From Belliella baltica DSM 15883 (GTDB taxonomy: Bacteria > Bacteroidota > Bacteroidia > Cytophagales > Cyclobacteriaceae): a DNA stretch of 64,000 nt. The notes beneath the pieces were generated by a model. The model was not told where the DNA came from and ran no database searches. It worked only from the letters and a program-made list of their open reading frames with translations. Made by a program: the position numbers and the translations under genes. The stretch spans positions 434,001-498,000 of the forward strand of contig NC_018010.1 in assembly GCF_000265405.1 (NCBI RefSeq), given 5' to 3'. The number at the start of each line of letters is the position of its first letter. Position 1 is the first letter of the stretch. Shown here piece by piece: positions 19,149 through 26,802 of the stretch.

Positions 19149-19721
19149 TTATTTTGCTAAGAATTCTCCTACCAGCGTCTCTGCTTCTGCAAATGACTTT
19201 TGCATATCATCATTGACGATGGTTACATCAAATTTATTTTCAAAGCCCATCTCAAATTTTGCCTTGTACAGCCTGCGAGACAGACTCTCTTCTGATTCTG
19301 TTCCTCGATCTTTAAGCCTTTCGGTCAAAACCTCTAAAGAAGGTACTTTAACAAATATCGCAATGGCTTGATCGCCAAAATATCTTTTCAAATTTAGACC
19401 TCCTTTGACGTCTACATCAAAGATCACATGTTTTCCAGAATCCCAAATGCGTTGAATTTCTTCTTTAAGTGTTCCATAGAAATTGCCTTCATAAACCTCT
19501 TCCCACTCAATAAATGCATCTTGATCTATTTTTGATTTGAACTCGTCGGGACTTAAAAAGTAATAATCTTTTCCATTTTCCTCTTCTCTACCTCGCTTAT
19601 CTCTCGTACAAGCGGATATTGAAAAACCCAGATTTGGATATTTTTTAATTAAATGCCTGACTATTGTCGTTTTGCCTGAACCTGAAGGAGCTGAAAAAAT
19701 AATCGCTTTACCTGATGACAT
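19149..19721 (-). CDS. gmk: Guanylate kinase
   Basis: Gmk converts GMP to GDP with ATP. The 190-residue protein has the P-loop [12 protein letters not shown] at residues 9-20, the GMP-binding region [20 protein letters not shown] and [13 protein letters not shown], and the lid-domain [17 protein letters not shown]. No oddities. It lies 5 bp after the anti-sigma gene and 2 bp before nadD. Confidence 0.96.
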   Translation of the reverse strand: MSSGKAIIFSAPSGSGKTTIVRHLIKKYPNLGFSISACTRDKRGREEENGKDYYFLSPDEFKSKIDQDAFIEWEEVYEGNFYGTLKEEIQRIWDSGKHVIFDVDVKGGLNLKRYFGDQAIAIFVKVPSLEVLTERLKDRGTESEESLSRRLYKAKFEMGFENKFDVTIVNDDMQKSFAEAETLVGEFLAK

Positions 19722-19726
19722 ATTTT

Positions 19727-19999
19727 TTATTTAATCTCTTCGATTTTTTGACGGATATTCTCCACAAGTTGTGCAGGCACTTCGTGTTTGGTACATTTAT
19801 TCTTGAGCACTTCCTTAATCGCCTGCTCGAGATGATAATGCTCAAAGCAAGGTTGGCATTTAGCAAGTTTTGATTTTAAAACTTCCTGTGAATCAGGCGC
19901 TTCATTTCCATCCAAAATGCTCTCCAACAATTGAAAACATTTGCTCACATCATTACATTGCAATTTCCTCTCTCCTGTTCCTTCTAAATTATTCTCCAT
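19727..19999 (-). CDS. Small Cys-rich anti-sigma factor, RsrA-like
   Basis: A 90-residue cytoplasmic protein with Cys15, Cys21, Cys48, Cys51 and Cys69. The stretch [19 protein letters not shown] resembles the zinc-binding part of RsrA/mycothiol-system anti-sigma factors (ECxPCLEKYGLEQAVKKL in those proteins, from memory). The ZAS zinc ligand His expected four residues before Cys48 is Lys44 here, so the metal site is changed. It lies downstream of an ECF sigma gene, the usual cognate arrangement. The role as that sigma factor's redox-responsive inhibitor is inferred. Confidence 0.7.
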   Translation of the reverse strand: MENNLEGTGERKLQCNDVSKCFQLLESILDGNEAPDSQEVLKSKLAKCQPCFEHYHLEQAIKEVLKNKCTKHEVPAQLVENIRQKIEEIK

Positions 20000-20002
20000 T
20001 TT

Positions 20003-20053
20003 AATCTGAATCTAGGGTAATCTTATTCTCTTAATCTATCTATTCTCTAATCT
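20003..20053 (-). repeat. Heptad-like tract between sigma and anti-sigma genes
   Basis: On the minus strand the spacer reads as approximate 7-bp units (AGAGATT, AGAGAAT, AGATAGA, TTAAGAG), similar in style to the tracts at 395-436 and 36862-36910. The spacing means the sigma and anti-sigma genes are not translationally overlapped. Confidence 0.4.
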
Positions 20054-20647
20054 CTATTCCTCTTCATCTGTCTTATATCCCATGTTTTGAGCATAAGAAC
20101 GTAGCTTTTCTTTCAATAAGTTCCTCGCTCTATGCAATCTAGACCTTACAGTCCCTATAGGAATATCTAATATTTTCGCCATCTCTTCATAAGTGAAACC
20201 TTCCAAATCACAAAGAATGATCACCGTACGAAAATCAACAGCTAGACTATTGAGAGCATTGGAAATCTCATCTCCAAGCATGTCCTTCACAGAATCAACC
20301 CGCAAGTCAGAGGTGATGCCATAGTCAACATGATCTGAATTGTAATAAGTTTCAACTTCTTGATAATCAACTATGGCAGGCTGCTTACTTTTCTTTCTGT
20401 AATCGTTGATAAAGCTATTTTTCAAAATTCTGAACAACCAAGCCTTGGCATTGGTGCCTTGCTCAAAAGAATTGATAAAACGGTAGGCTTTGAGGTAAGT
20501 ATCTTGCACGAGGTCTTTGGCATCGTCCTCGTCGAAGGTTAGCCTATAACCAAAATTATACATGGAATCTATGTGTGGCATAAACTCCCCATCGAAAATC
20601 TGGTTTTTTTCCTGATCGGAATATTTTTTTCTCTGCACTTCAGACAT
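20054..20647 (-). CDS. ECF-type RNA polymerase sigma factor
   Basis: The protein (197 residues from the ATG at 20647) has region 2 with DEDDAKDLVQDTYLKAYRF and AWLFRILKNSFINDYRKK (about 40-90) and region 4 with YEEMAKILDIPIGTVRSRLHR (about 155-175). An in-frame TTG nine bases upstream is a possible start but ATG is preferred. The adjacent RsrA-like anti-sigma suggests control by oxidative or thiol stress. It heads the operon sigma - anti-sigma - gmk - nadD. Confidence 0.9.
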   Translation of the reverse strand: MSEVQRKKYSDQEKNQIFDGEFMPHIDSMYNFGYRLTFDEDDAKDLVQDTYLKAYRFINSFEQGTNAKAWLFRILKNSFINDYRKKSKQPAIVDYQEVETYYNSDHVDYGITSDLRVDSVKDMLGDEISNALNSLAVDFRTVIILCDLEGFTYEEMAKILDIPIGTVRSRLHRARNLLKEKLRSYAQNMGYKTDEEE

Positions 20648-20713
20648 AAGTATCAAAAGTAATCAATGAGCTAAATTATAGCTAATTTTTTTGAAGAAAG
20701 TGATTTTCATTCT

Positions 20714-20748
20714 GTCCACAGTCAATGGGGCACAGTATTGAGAAATCA
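20714..20748 (+). repeat. Heptad-periodic tract, GTCCACA type
   Basis: Five consecutive heptamers in register: GTCCACA, GTCAATG, GGGCACA, GTATTGA, GAAATCA, each starting with G. This tract and the one at 20872-20906 lie in the 331-bp divergent gap between the sigma gene and the acyltransferase gene. No gene is seen in the gap. Confidence 0.5.
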
Positions 20749-20871
20749 GGTATTAAAAAGTTTTTACATTGCTACTATTTTAGATATTTGTAAATGAAAA
20801 AAGACTAGTTGTAAACTGAGTTCATTTTCTACTCAATAACGATTTAAATTAAAGGCTCTTTATTACTTTCA

Positions 20872-20906
20872 AAGTGCTGTGGACTGTCAACCGCTGTCAG
20901 TTGATA
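20872..20906 (+). repeat. Heptad-periodic tract, GTGGACT type
   Basis: Heptamers in register: AAGTGCT, GTGGACT, GTCAACC, GCTGTCA, GTTGATA. The words GTGGACT and GTCAACC echo the complement of the tract at 20714-20748 and the GTCAACA units at 45466-45500. Confidence 0.5.
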
Positions 20907-20978
20907 TGATATGGGCATGATTTCGTTCGTCAATTGTAAAGCCTAACTTTAACCTTCAACCTCTAGATCAAACAGGTA

Positions 20979-21821
20979 ATGTTCCTAATCAAACTTATTT
21001 CTTACCTTCCTTTAAGCATCCTTTACTTGTTTTCAGATTTGTTATACCTGATAGGATATTATGGGATTGGCTATAGGAAAAAGGTGATCAGGGAAAATCT
21101 GCTGCATGCTTTTCCAGAAAAATCAGTAGCTGAGCGATTGGAAATTGAACGGAAATTTTTTAGAAATCTGACGGATTCTTTTGCTGAAATCATCAAAATG
21201 TACACCATATCAAAAGAGGAGTTGGCAAGAAGAGTTCAAATCGAAAATGCACATATCCCTCTTGATCTCATCGACAAAGGTGAGATTGTAGTAGGTATGA
21301 CGGGACATTTTTTCAATTGGGAGATGCATTTGCTCCATATTTTGGCCAATGTCAGTACAAAATGCGAAGTGGTCTATTTGAAAGTAAATAGCCCATTTTT
21401 TGAAAAATTAATGAAAAATATTCGAGGTAGATTTGGGGGAATGCTGGTAGAACGAGCGGCTTTTCAGCGGGAATACCTGAGAAATAGGAACAACCCACGC
21501 TTGATCGTCCTAGCTGCAGACCAAAGACCAACCAAGGCTGAAATCCGTTATTGGGCACCTTTTATGAATCGGGAAACAATTTTTTTTGAAGGAGCAGAAA
21601 AGCTTGCCAAGCGATTCAATCATACCGTGGTCTATTCAGATGTACGCAAACCCAAACGAGGTCATTATATCTTCACTTACAGCCTTATGGACAGTCCTCC
21701 ATATGATCATGCGGCGGAACATAGCATTACAGATGAATTTATCCGACGTACCGAGCAGACCATCCGCCACAGTCCAAGCCTATACCTCTGGAGCCACAAT
21801 CGTTGGAAAGTCAGTAGGTAA
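20979..21821 (+). CDS. Lipid A acyltransferase, LpxL/HtrB family
   Basis: The 280-residue protein belongs to the lysophospholipid/lipid A acyltransferase (LABLAT) family. It has an N-terminal membrane anchor (about 3-27), the conserved RKKVIRENLLHAFPEKS segment, the catalytic-like HFFNWEM (HxxxxE-type, about residue 110-116), and DQRP near residue 182. It would add a secondary acyl chain to lipid A at the inner membrane. It is monocistronic and divergent from the sigma operon. A dense repeat array begins 8 bp after its stop. Confidence 0.88.
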   Translation: MFLIKLISYLPLSILYLFSDLLYLIGYYGIGYRKKVIRENLLHAFPEKSVAERLEIERKFFRNLTDSFAEIIKMYTISKEELARRVQIENAHIPLDLIDKGEIVVGMTGHFFNWEMHLLHILANVSTKCEVVYLKVNSPFFEKLMKNIRGRFGGMLVERAAFQREYLRNRNNPRLIVLAADQRPTKAEIRYWAPFMNRETIFFEGAEKLAKRFNHTVVYSDVRKPKRGHYIFTYSLMDSPPYDHAAEHSITDEFIRRTEQTIRHSPSLYLWSHNRWKVSR

Positions 21822-21828
21822 TGAAAAT

Positions 21829-22072
21829 GGAACGCCGATGACGCGGATAGAACGGATAAACGCTGATTTTTTTTACCTGCGACCATCTGCTACATCTGCT
21901 ACATCTGCGTCATCTGTGTTCTACCCTTATGGAACGCTGATTGAACAAATCTTCACTGACTTTTTTTTAATCCGTGAGTATCCGCCAAACTCGCGTCATA
22001 CCGATGTTCGGTACAGGTTCCACTTTCTACCTATCCGCGATCATCCGCCAAATCCGCATCATCAGCGTTCTA
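21829..22072. repeat. Composite array of dispersed ATCCGC / CGCTGAT repeats
   Basis: This 244-bp stretch between two genes is built almost wholly of one degenerate repeat family in both orientations. 21829-21876 begins GGAACGCCGATGACGCGGAT and ends in a T run. 21876-21925 has CATCTGCTACATCTGC and ATCTGCGTCATCTGTGTTC. 21931-21968 reads GGAACGCTGATTGAAC and ends in a T run. 21970-22072 is inverted, with repeated ATCCGC words ending ATCAGCGTTC. A 180-codon open frame crosses it, but only because the repeat lacks stops in that phase. Confidence 0.7.
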
Positions 22073-22114
22073 TCTTAAATAGAACACTAGTAACGAAGGC
22101 GAAGCAGATTAACC

Positions 22115-22609
22115 TTAATTATTCCTAAACTCCTCAATCTCTTTTCTGAGTAAATTTGGTATTCCAATTTGAGCAATTTTAACATTCTTCAACCCATCTA
22201 AATGAAAGGCCTGAAGAGGTTTATTTTTAGTGGAAGACTTCTCTAGATTATTTAAATTGTAAAACTCGTTATCCTGGTCAAACATTACTTGAAAAGGAAA
22301 TTCATACTCTTTTAATGTCCGTTCAAGGGTCGATTTATTTTTTCCATGAAAAACAAATAAAAAACCTACATCAGGATACTCATCTGAAATTTCAGACCAA
22401 CTTTGCATAGATACTTTTAGAAAGGATAGGCTTCTAAGGGAATAATCACAGTAGACCACAATTTTATGCTCACATTCCAAACAAACCTCCTTACTTTCTT
22501 CTACAACATCAACTATTTCAAGAGATGAAGGAATAGTGAACACCTCATTTTCACTTTTACAACCAAGGCAAAGAACCACCAAAAGGGTAATTAGGATGAT
22601 ATTTTTCAT
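22115..22609 (-). CDS. Thioredoxin-fold-like lipoprotein of peptide cluster 1
   Basis: From the ATG at 22609 the protein has 164 residues with a lipoprotein signal (MKNIILITLLVVLCLGC). An ATG 48 bp upstream would hide the signal and overlap the previous gene, so it was rejected. The body looks like a redoxin/thioredoxin fold: a beta-strand KIVVYCDYS, helix, GFLFVFHGKN, and FQVMFDQDNEFYNLN, the latter typical of AhpC/TSA-like folds. The canonical CXXC is absent at the expected site, though CLEC occurs just before. It starts 1 bp after the propeller gene. Compare the CPVC protein at 41764-42198. Confidence 0.65.
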   Translation of the reverse strand: MKNIILITLLVVLCLGCKSENEVFTIPSSLEIVDVVEESKEVCLECEHKIVVYCDYSLRSLSFLKVSMQSWSEISDEYPDVGFLFVFHGKNKSTLERTLKEYEFPFQVMFDQDNEFYNLNNLEKSSTKNKPLQAFHLDGLKNVKIAQIGIPNLLRKEIEEFRNN

Positions 22610-22610
22610 T

Positions 22611-23738
22611 TTAAAAGTTTGTTTTAGAAAAAACGATAACTGGGTAGTCAAAATCATTTTGGGGAATCTTTGCTAAAAAAGTCGAAGATTCCTCTTTTTC
22701 TTTTAAATAATTGATCAAAATAGATCTATAGGTAATAAACAAAACTCGATCATCTCTTATGCCTATAGGTTGATAAAATGGGTTGTTTTCATCTCTTCTT
22801 ATTTCAATTGAATAACCTTTATCATAAGGTTTATTTAAAAACAGTAACTTTTTAAAAACTCCTTCTCTTGATTGATGAAAAACACTCAAAAGCAAGTTTT
22901 CATTATCAGCAAAAACTCCATGAAAACTCGCGAAACCATTTTCATTGATCATTTCAAAGCCTTCCATTATGTCTAACTCCCAAAATTTGGAAGGAATATT
23001 ATATTTTCCAAAATCTACAAATAAATATGAAATCATATTTCCATTAGAGTATTTCTTAACAATATTATCAAATGATTCAATCACAAATAATTCGTCCGTT
23101 GACTTAAAAAAATTTCTTTCGGTCATTGTAATCATCTGATTTTTGTAAGTGTTTTCCAAAAATTTTCTCCCCGTCAAATTGTTATTACCAACTTCTATTA
23201 CCCTATGTGTGATTACAGGTAAGTTATACCCTCCATAAACTAAATAATTTTCTGAATTAAGTTTAGTAAAAGCACTAGAGGGATATTCAAATTCCAAAAT
23301 CTTTTCTGTAACTCCTGCCTTATTAATACTATAAATTGTAGAGAATTGACCAATTGATGATAAAACTGATAGAGTTCCATCTGGGTTGGGATAAAAATCA
23401 AACATATTCCCTAGAGTGTTAGGCCCCTCGCCTATAACTACATTATTCCCTAAATAACTTCCATCTAAACTAAAATGATGGACTGCATCCTTAGTATCTT
23501 CATTCATAACCCAAAAGCCATCTTCATTTATCCTAACTCTAAATTCCATTCCCATCAGGTTTTCAGATGTAGTTTCTAAAGGGACAAGTTCAACAATTTC
23601 TAAATCAGAAGACTTTTTATTTGAAGCATTAGAAATATCAAAGTGACTCAAAGCAGCTCCATCATATTCAACTGATGAATTACAACTACTTGAAAACCAC
23701 AAAAAAACGAGAATGTAAATAACAAATCTATTATCCAT
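22611..23738 (-). CDS. 6-bladed beta-propeller lipoprotein of peptide cluster 1
   Basis: The 375-residue protein has a lipoprotein signal ending SSSC near residue 19 and the pattern of Bacteroidota 6-bladed beta-propeller proteins: LEIVELVPLETTSENLMG near residue 46, VHHFSLDGSYLG, IGEGPNTLGNMFDFYPNPDG and repeated short aromatic strands. Such proteins are thought to sit at the cell surface or periplasm; their ligands are unknown. It lies downstream of a Cys-rich secreted peptide gene, separated by a hairpin, and immediately upstream of the thioredoxin-like gene. Confidence 0.8.
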   Translation of the reverse strand: MDNRFVIYILVFLWFSSSCNSSVEYDGAALSHFDISNASNKKSSDLEIVELVPLETTSENLMGMEFRVRINEDGFWVMNEDTKDAVHHFSLDGSYLGNNVVIGEGPNTLGNMFDFYPNPDGTLSVLSSIGQFSTIYSINKAGVTEKILEFEYPSSAFTKLNSENYLVYGGYNLPVITHRVIEVGNNNLTGRKFLENTYKNQMITMTERNFFKSTDELFVIESFDNIVKKYSNGNMISYLFVDFGKYNIPSKFWELDIMEGFEMINENGFASFHGVFADNENLLLSVFHQSREGVFKKLLFLNKPYDKGYSIEIRRDENNPFYQPIGIRDDRVLFITYRSILINYLKEKEESSTFLAKIPQNDFDYPVIVFSKTNF

Positions 23739-23756
23739 AAAATATTAAATTAAGTA

Positions 23757-23786
23757 AAGAAGCCGTGTATTTAAACACAGCTTCTT
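23757..23786 (-). terminator. Hairpin between peptide and propeller genes (cluster 1)
   Basis: On the minus strand, arms AAGAAGC and GCTTCTT (7 bp) plus inner arms GTGT and ACAC enclose a 6-nt loop with one mismatch. The following sequence is T-rich but interrupted (TTACTTAATTT), so this is a weak terminator or a processing hairpin. It would let the peptide be made in excess over the propeller protein. Confidence 0.5.
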
Positions 23787-23804
23787 CAAACAAATCATTT
23801 TTTC

Positions 23805-24047
23805 TTAAGATTCCGGCTCTTCTTCTTGAGGTTCACAATTGAAACACTGGACATAATACCTACTACACCTTTGACTTGTGAAATTTTTATCACAGTTATA
23901 AACTGTGTATTCACCAGAACAAATGACCATTCTTTGAAAACAATCAACAATTACTAAAGAGGTGTTTTCAGAATTTGTATCTGCTTCTACATTAGCAAAA
24001 AAACCAAATGACCCAATCAGAGCCAATGAAAAGAATAATTTACGCAT
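23805..24047 (-). CDS. Small secreted Cys-rich peptide, NVEALA-like
   Basis: An 80-residue protein: signal peptide (about 1-19), then NVEAD where NVEALA-family peptides of Bacteroidota carry NVEALA, then a mature part with six Cys (DCFQRMVIC, YNC, QRC, VQC, FNC) and an acidic tail EEEPES. NVEALA proteins are described only as small, exported, Cys-containing peptides that often neighbour 6-bladed propeller genes (recalled); no function is established. The even Cys count suggests disulfides. It is the first gene of its cluster, behind its own promoter and a 5' hairpin. Confidence 0.7.
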   Translation of the reverse strand: MRKLFFSLALIGSFGFFANVEADTNSENTSLVIVDCFQRMVICSGEYTVYNCDKNFTSQRCSRYYVQCFNCEPQEEEPES

Positions 24048-24074
24048 ACTTGTTAGAAATTAAAGTTATTGTTA

Positions 24075-24090
24075 AACTCCTAAAGGAGTT
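24075..24090 (-). promoter_or_regulatory. 5' UTR hairpin of peptide gene, cluster 1
   Basis: Perfect inverted repeat AACTCC-TTTA-GGAGTT (minus strand) 27 nt upstream of the peptide ATG. The following leader contains TAACAATAA. The second cluster has a hairpin at almost the same distance from its peptide ATG. Confidence 0.5.
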
Positions 24091-24112
24091 AGCTTTAACC
24101 TAAAAACTTTCA

Positions 24113-24140
24113 CAAAAATATTATTATTATTATGCGCAAA
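24113..24140 (-). promoter_or_regulatory. Candidate promoter of peptide cluster 1 with ATT microsatellite
   Basis: On the minus strand TTTG (24140-24137) and TATTTTTG (24120-24113, exact TAnnTTTG) are 16 bp apart. The spacer is mostly a trinucleotide repeat, four ATT units plus AT on the plus strand. Changes in repeat number would change promoter spacing. The leader would be about 60 nt. The rest of the 400-bp gap up to the helicase holds only AT-rich DNA and the repeat at 24331-24397. Confidence 0.5.
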
Positions 24141-24330
24141 TATTTATAAATATTTATTTAAAAAATATACAATTAATGAACTAAAAGCATGCTAAAATAA
24201 CAAAAAGACTAATTTAATTAGGTTTAATTATATCTGATTAAAGCCTAAGCACCAATATTACGAGAAATCATAGATTTGTGAAAAAGTCAACTCTAATCCT
24301 CTACACCTCAGACAAGAACGAAACTTCATC

Positions 24331-24397
24331 ACGATAGAACAGATAAACTCATATTTTATTCGTGAGCATCCGCCAAGTCCGCATCCATCCACGTTCC
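24331..24397 (-). repeat. Dispersed ATCCGC / GCGTTCC repeat before the helicase gene
   Basis: The segment contains CGTGAGCATCCGCCAAGTCC and CCACGTTCC, matching 21970-22072. An in-frame GTG inside it is a false N-terminal extension of the helicase frame. Confidence 0.6.
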
Positions 24398-24451
24398 ATT
24401 AAAGCCAAAAAATCCATTAACTTTGAAGCTTGTAGAACGGATAGATTAAGA

Positions 24452-26707
24452 ATGGATTACCTCAAAGGACTGAACCCCCCACAAAAAGAAGCTGTAGAAC
24501 ACACTGATGGACCCGTGATGATTATCGCAGGTGCAGGATCGGGCAAAACCCGGGTACTGACTTACCGCATTGCGCACCTGATCCATGCCAAAGGTGTTGA
24601 CCCTTTCAATATACTCTCCCTGACTTTTACCAATAAGGCTGCTGCCGAAATGAAAAATAGGATAGAAAGATTGATTGGCCTAGAAGCTCGCAATACCTGG
24701 ATGGGGACTTTTCACTCTACCTTTGCCAAAATCCTCAGAGTAGAAGCAGAAAAATTAGGCTATCCATCTAACTTCACCATCTATGACACTGATGACAGCA
24801 AGTCACTCATCCGGTCCATCGTCAAAGAAATGAAGCTGGACGACAAAGTCTACAAACCAAACACAGTACTTTCTCGGATTTCCGGAGCAAAAAACAGACT
24901 GATCTCTTGGGAGGCCTATCTCAATGACCCATACATCAAAGCCGATGATGAATCTGCCATGAAGCCTCGTATGGGAGAGATCTACAAAACCTACCAAAAG
25001 CGCCTTTTCAAATCCTCTGCCATGGATTTTGATGATCTGCTGTTCAATACCAACATCCTTTTTAGAGATCACCTCGACGTACTCAATAAATACCAACAGC
25101 GCTTCAAATATGTGATGGTGGATGAGTTTCAGGATACAAACCTCTCCCAATACCTCATCACCAAAAAACTTGCTGCTGTCCATCAAAATATCTGTGTGGT
25201 GGGCGATGATGCACAAAGTATTTATGCCTTCAGGGGCGCGGATATTCAAAACATCTTGAATTTTGAAAAGGACTATCCTGATCTTTTTATAGTCAAACTA
25301 GAGCAGAACTATCGCTCTACCAAAAACATCGTCCAAGCTGCCAACAGCATCATTGCCAAAAATAAAGCTCAACTTCAAAAAAATGTCTGGACTCAAAACG
25401 ACGAAGGCGACATGATCGAACTGATCAAAGCGAGTTCTGATAATGAAGAAGGACGTGTGGTAGCAACGACGATTTTTGAAGAAAAGAACAACAAAAAACT
25501 CAATAACAGCGATTTCGCCATTCTCTATCGAACCAACTCTCAATCGAGATCGATGGAGGAGGCTTTGCGCAAAATGAATATTAACTACAAAATTGTCGGT
25601 GGACTTTCATTTTACCAAAGAAAAGAAATCAAGGACCTGATGGCGTATATGCGCTTTGTAGTCAATAGAGACGACGAAGAAGCTTTCAAAAGAATAATCA
25701 ACTATCCAAAAAGAGGAATTGGAGATACAACGGTAGAGAAAATGCTCGTAGCTGCCTACGAACATGATATCCCACTATGGGAAGTCATGACCAATGCGAC
25801 TAGTTTCTTATCAGGAAGAGCTTCCAATGCAGTGGAAGACTTCACGACCATGATAAAGAGTTTCAGTATAGAAGTAGAACGCAAAGATGCTTTTGAAGCA
25901 GCAACATCTATCTCTAAGCAATCGGGTTTGTTGAGAGATTTGTATGAAGACAAGACCATCGAAGGGCTAAACCGTTATGAAAACGTCCAAGAATTACTGA
26001 ATGCCATCAAAGAATATGTGGACAATCCTGAAAATGAGGACAAATCTCTAGGAGCATTTTTACAGGAAATTGCGCTTTTGACAGACAATGATCGAGACAA
26101 AGACACTACTGATTCGGTGACCTTAATGACTATCCACTCTTCAAAAGGCTTGGAGTTCAAGCAGGTATTTGTAGTGGGTATGGAAGAAGATCTTTTTCCA
26201 TCGCAGATGATGATGCAAAGCAGAGAGGATTTAGAAGAAGAAAGACGGTTATTCTACGTCGCTTCGACTCGTGCCATGGACAAGCTATACCTCACTTATG
26301 CACTCACACGCTACCGCTATGGAAGATTGCTGAATTGCGAGCCTAGTAGATTTCTCGAAGAAGTCGATCCTGCTTGTATCAGAGTAAACAAACGGATGAC
26401 AGCAGCACCTTCAGGAGCGTTGAGAAATGAAGGAAGTGAGGGAAGAAATGGATTCATTGGAATCAAAAAAAATCCATCCATGCGTCCACAGACCACGGCC
26501 AAAGTTCACACTCCAAGTCCGGATTTTAAGCCTTCGAATACCAACAATCTTGCAGAAAGCATGTTAGTAGAACATCCAAAATTCGGTTTTGGCAAGGTTT
26601 TGAAGATTGAAATAGAAGGAATCAATAAAAAAGCCACGATACAATTCGAGAATTTTGGAGAAAAGACTTTATTACTTAGCTTTGCAAAGCTCAGAATAAT
26701 AGACTGA
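24452..26707 (+). CDS. ATP-dependent DNA helicase, UvrD/PcrA type (SF1)
   Basis: The 751-residue protein unwinds DNA in excision repair and replication restart. All SF1 motifs are visible: LNPPQKEAV (Q motif), AGAGSGKT (Walker A, about 27-34), VDEFQDTN (Walker B), GDDAQSIYAFRGAD (III), QNYRST (IV), TIHSSKGLEF (V) and FYVASTRA (VI). The C terminus AESMLVEHPKFGFGKVLKI is the PcrA-type RNA-polymerase/Tudor-like end. The ATG at 24452 is preferred to an upstream GTG because the added 30 residues are encoded by a dispersed repeat and resemble nothing in the family. Confidence 0.95.
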   Translation: MDYLKGLNPPQKEAVEHTDGPVMIIAGAGSGKTRVLTYRIAHLIHAKGVDPFNILSLTFTNKAAAEMKNRIERLIGLEARNTWMGTFHSTFAKILRVEAEKLGYPSNFTIYDTDDSKSLIRSIVKEMKLDDKVYKPNTVLSRISGAKNRLISWEAYLNDPYIKADDESAMKPRMGEIYKTYQKRLFKSSAMDFDDLLFNTNILFRDHLDVLNKYQQRFKYVMVDEFQDTNLSQYLITKKLAAVHQNICVVGDDAQSIYAFRGADIQNILNFEKDYPDLFIVKLEQNYRSTKNIVQAANSIIAKNKAQLQKNVWTQNDEGDMIELIKASSDNEEGRVVATTIFEEKNNKKLNNSDFAILYRTNSQSRSMEEALRKMNINYKIVGGLSFYQRKEIKDLMAYMRFVVNRDDEEAFKRIINYPKRGIGDTTVEKMLVAAYEHDIPLWEVMTNATSFLSGRASNAVEDFTTMIKSFSIEVERKDAFEAATSISKQSGLLRDLYEDKTIEGLNRYENVQELLNAIKEYVDNPENEDKSLGAFLQEIALLTDNDRDKDTTDSVTLMTIHSSKGLEFKQVFVVGMEEDLFPSQMMMQSREDLEEERRLFYVASTRAMDKLYLTYALTRYRYGRLLNCEPSRFLEEVDPACIRVNKRMTAAPSGALRNEGSEGRNGFIGIKKNPSMRPQTTAKVHTPSPDFKPSNTNNLAESMLVEHPKFGFGKVLKIEIEGINKKATIQFENFGEKTLLLSFAKLRIID

Positions 26708-26802
26708 GAAGCATAGGCTTCCAAATTATTACAGCAAAATAAACCAAACTGATTTTAAATGATTTTTTGTACCTTCAAGGAGGTGGAGCAAATGGTTTGG
26801 CA

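Noticed and set aside
21586..22128. 180-codon plus frame overlapping the acyltransferase end and the repeat array
   Set aside because: The first part is a shifted reading of the acyltransferase gene and the rest is dispersed repeat without stops in that phase.
24362..24451. GTG start giving the helicase 30 extra residues
   Set aside because: The extension is encoded by a dispersed repeat; helicases of this family start at MDYLKGLNPPQ-like sequence.
24803..25249. 148-codon antisense frame within the helicase gene
   Set aside because: It is a shadow of the strongly supported helicase frame and lacks its own features.
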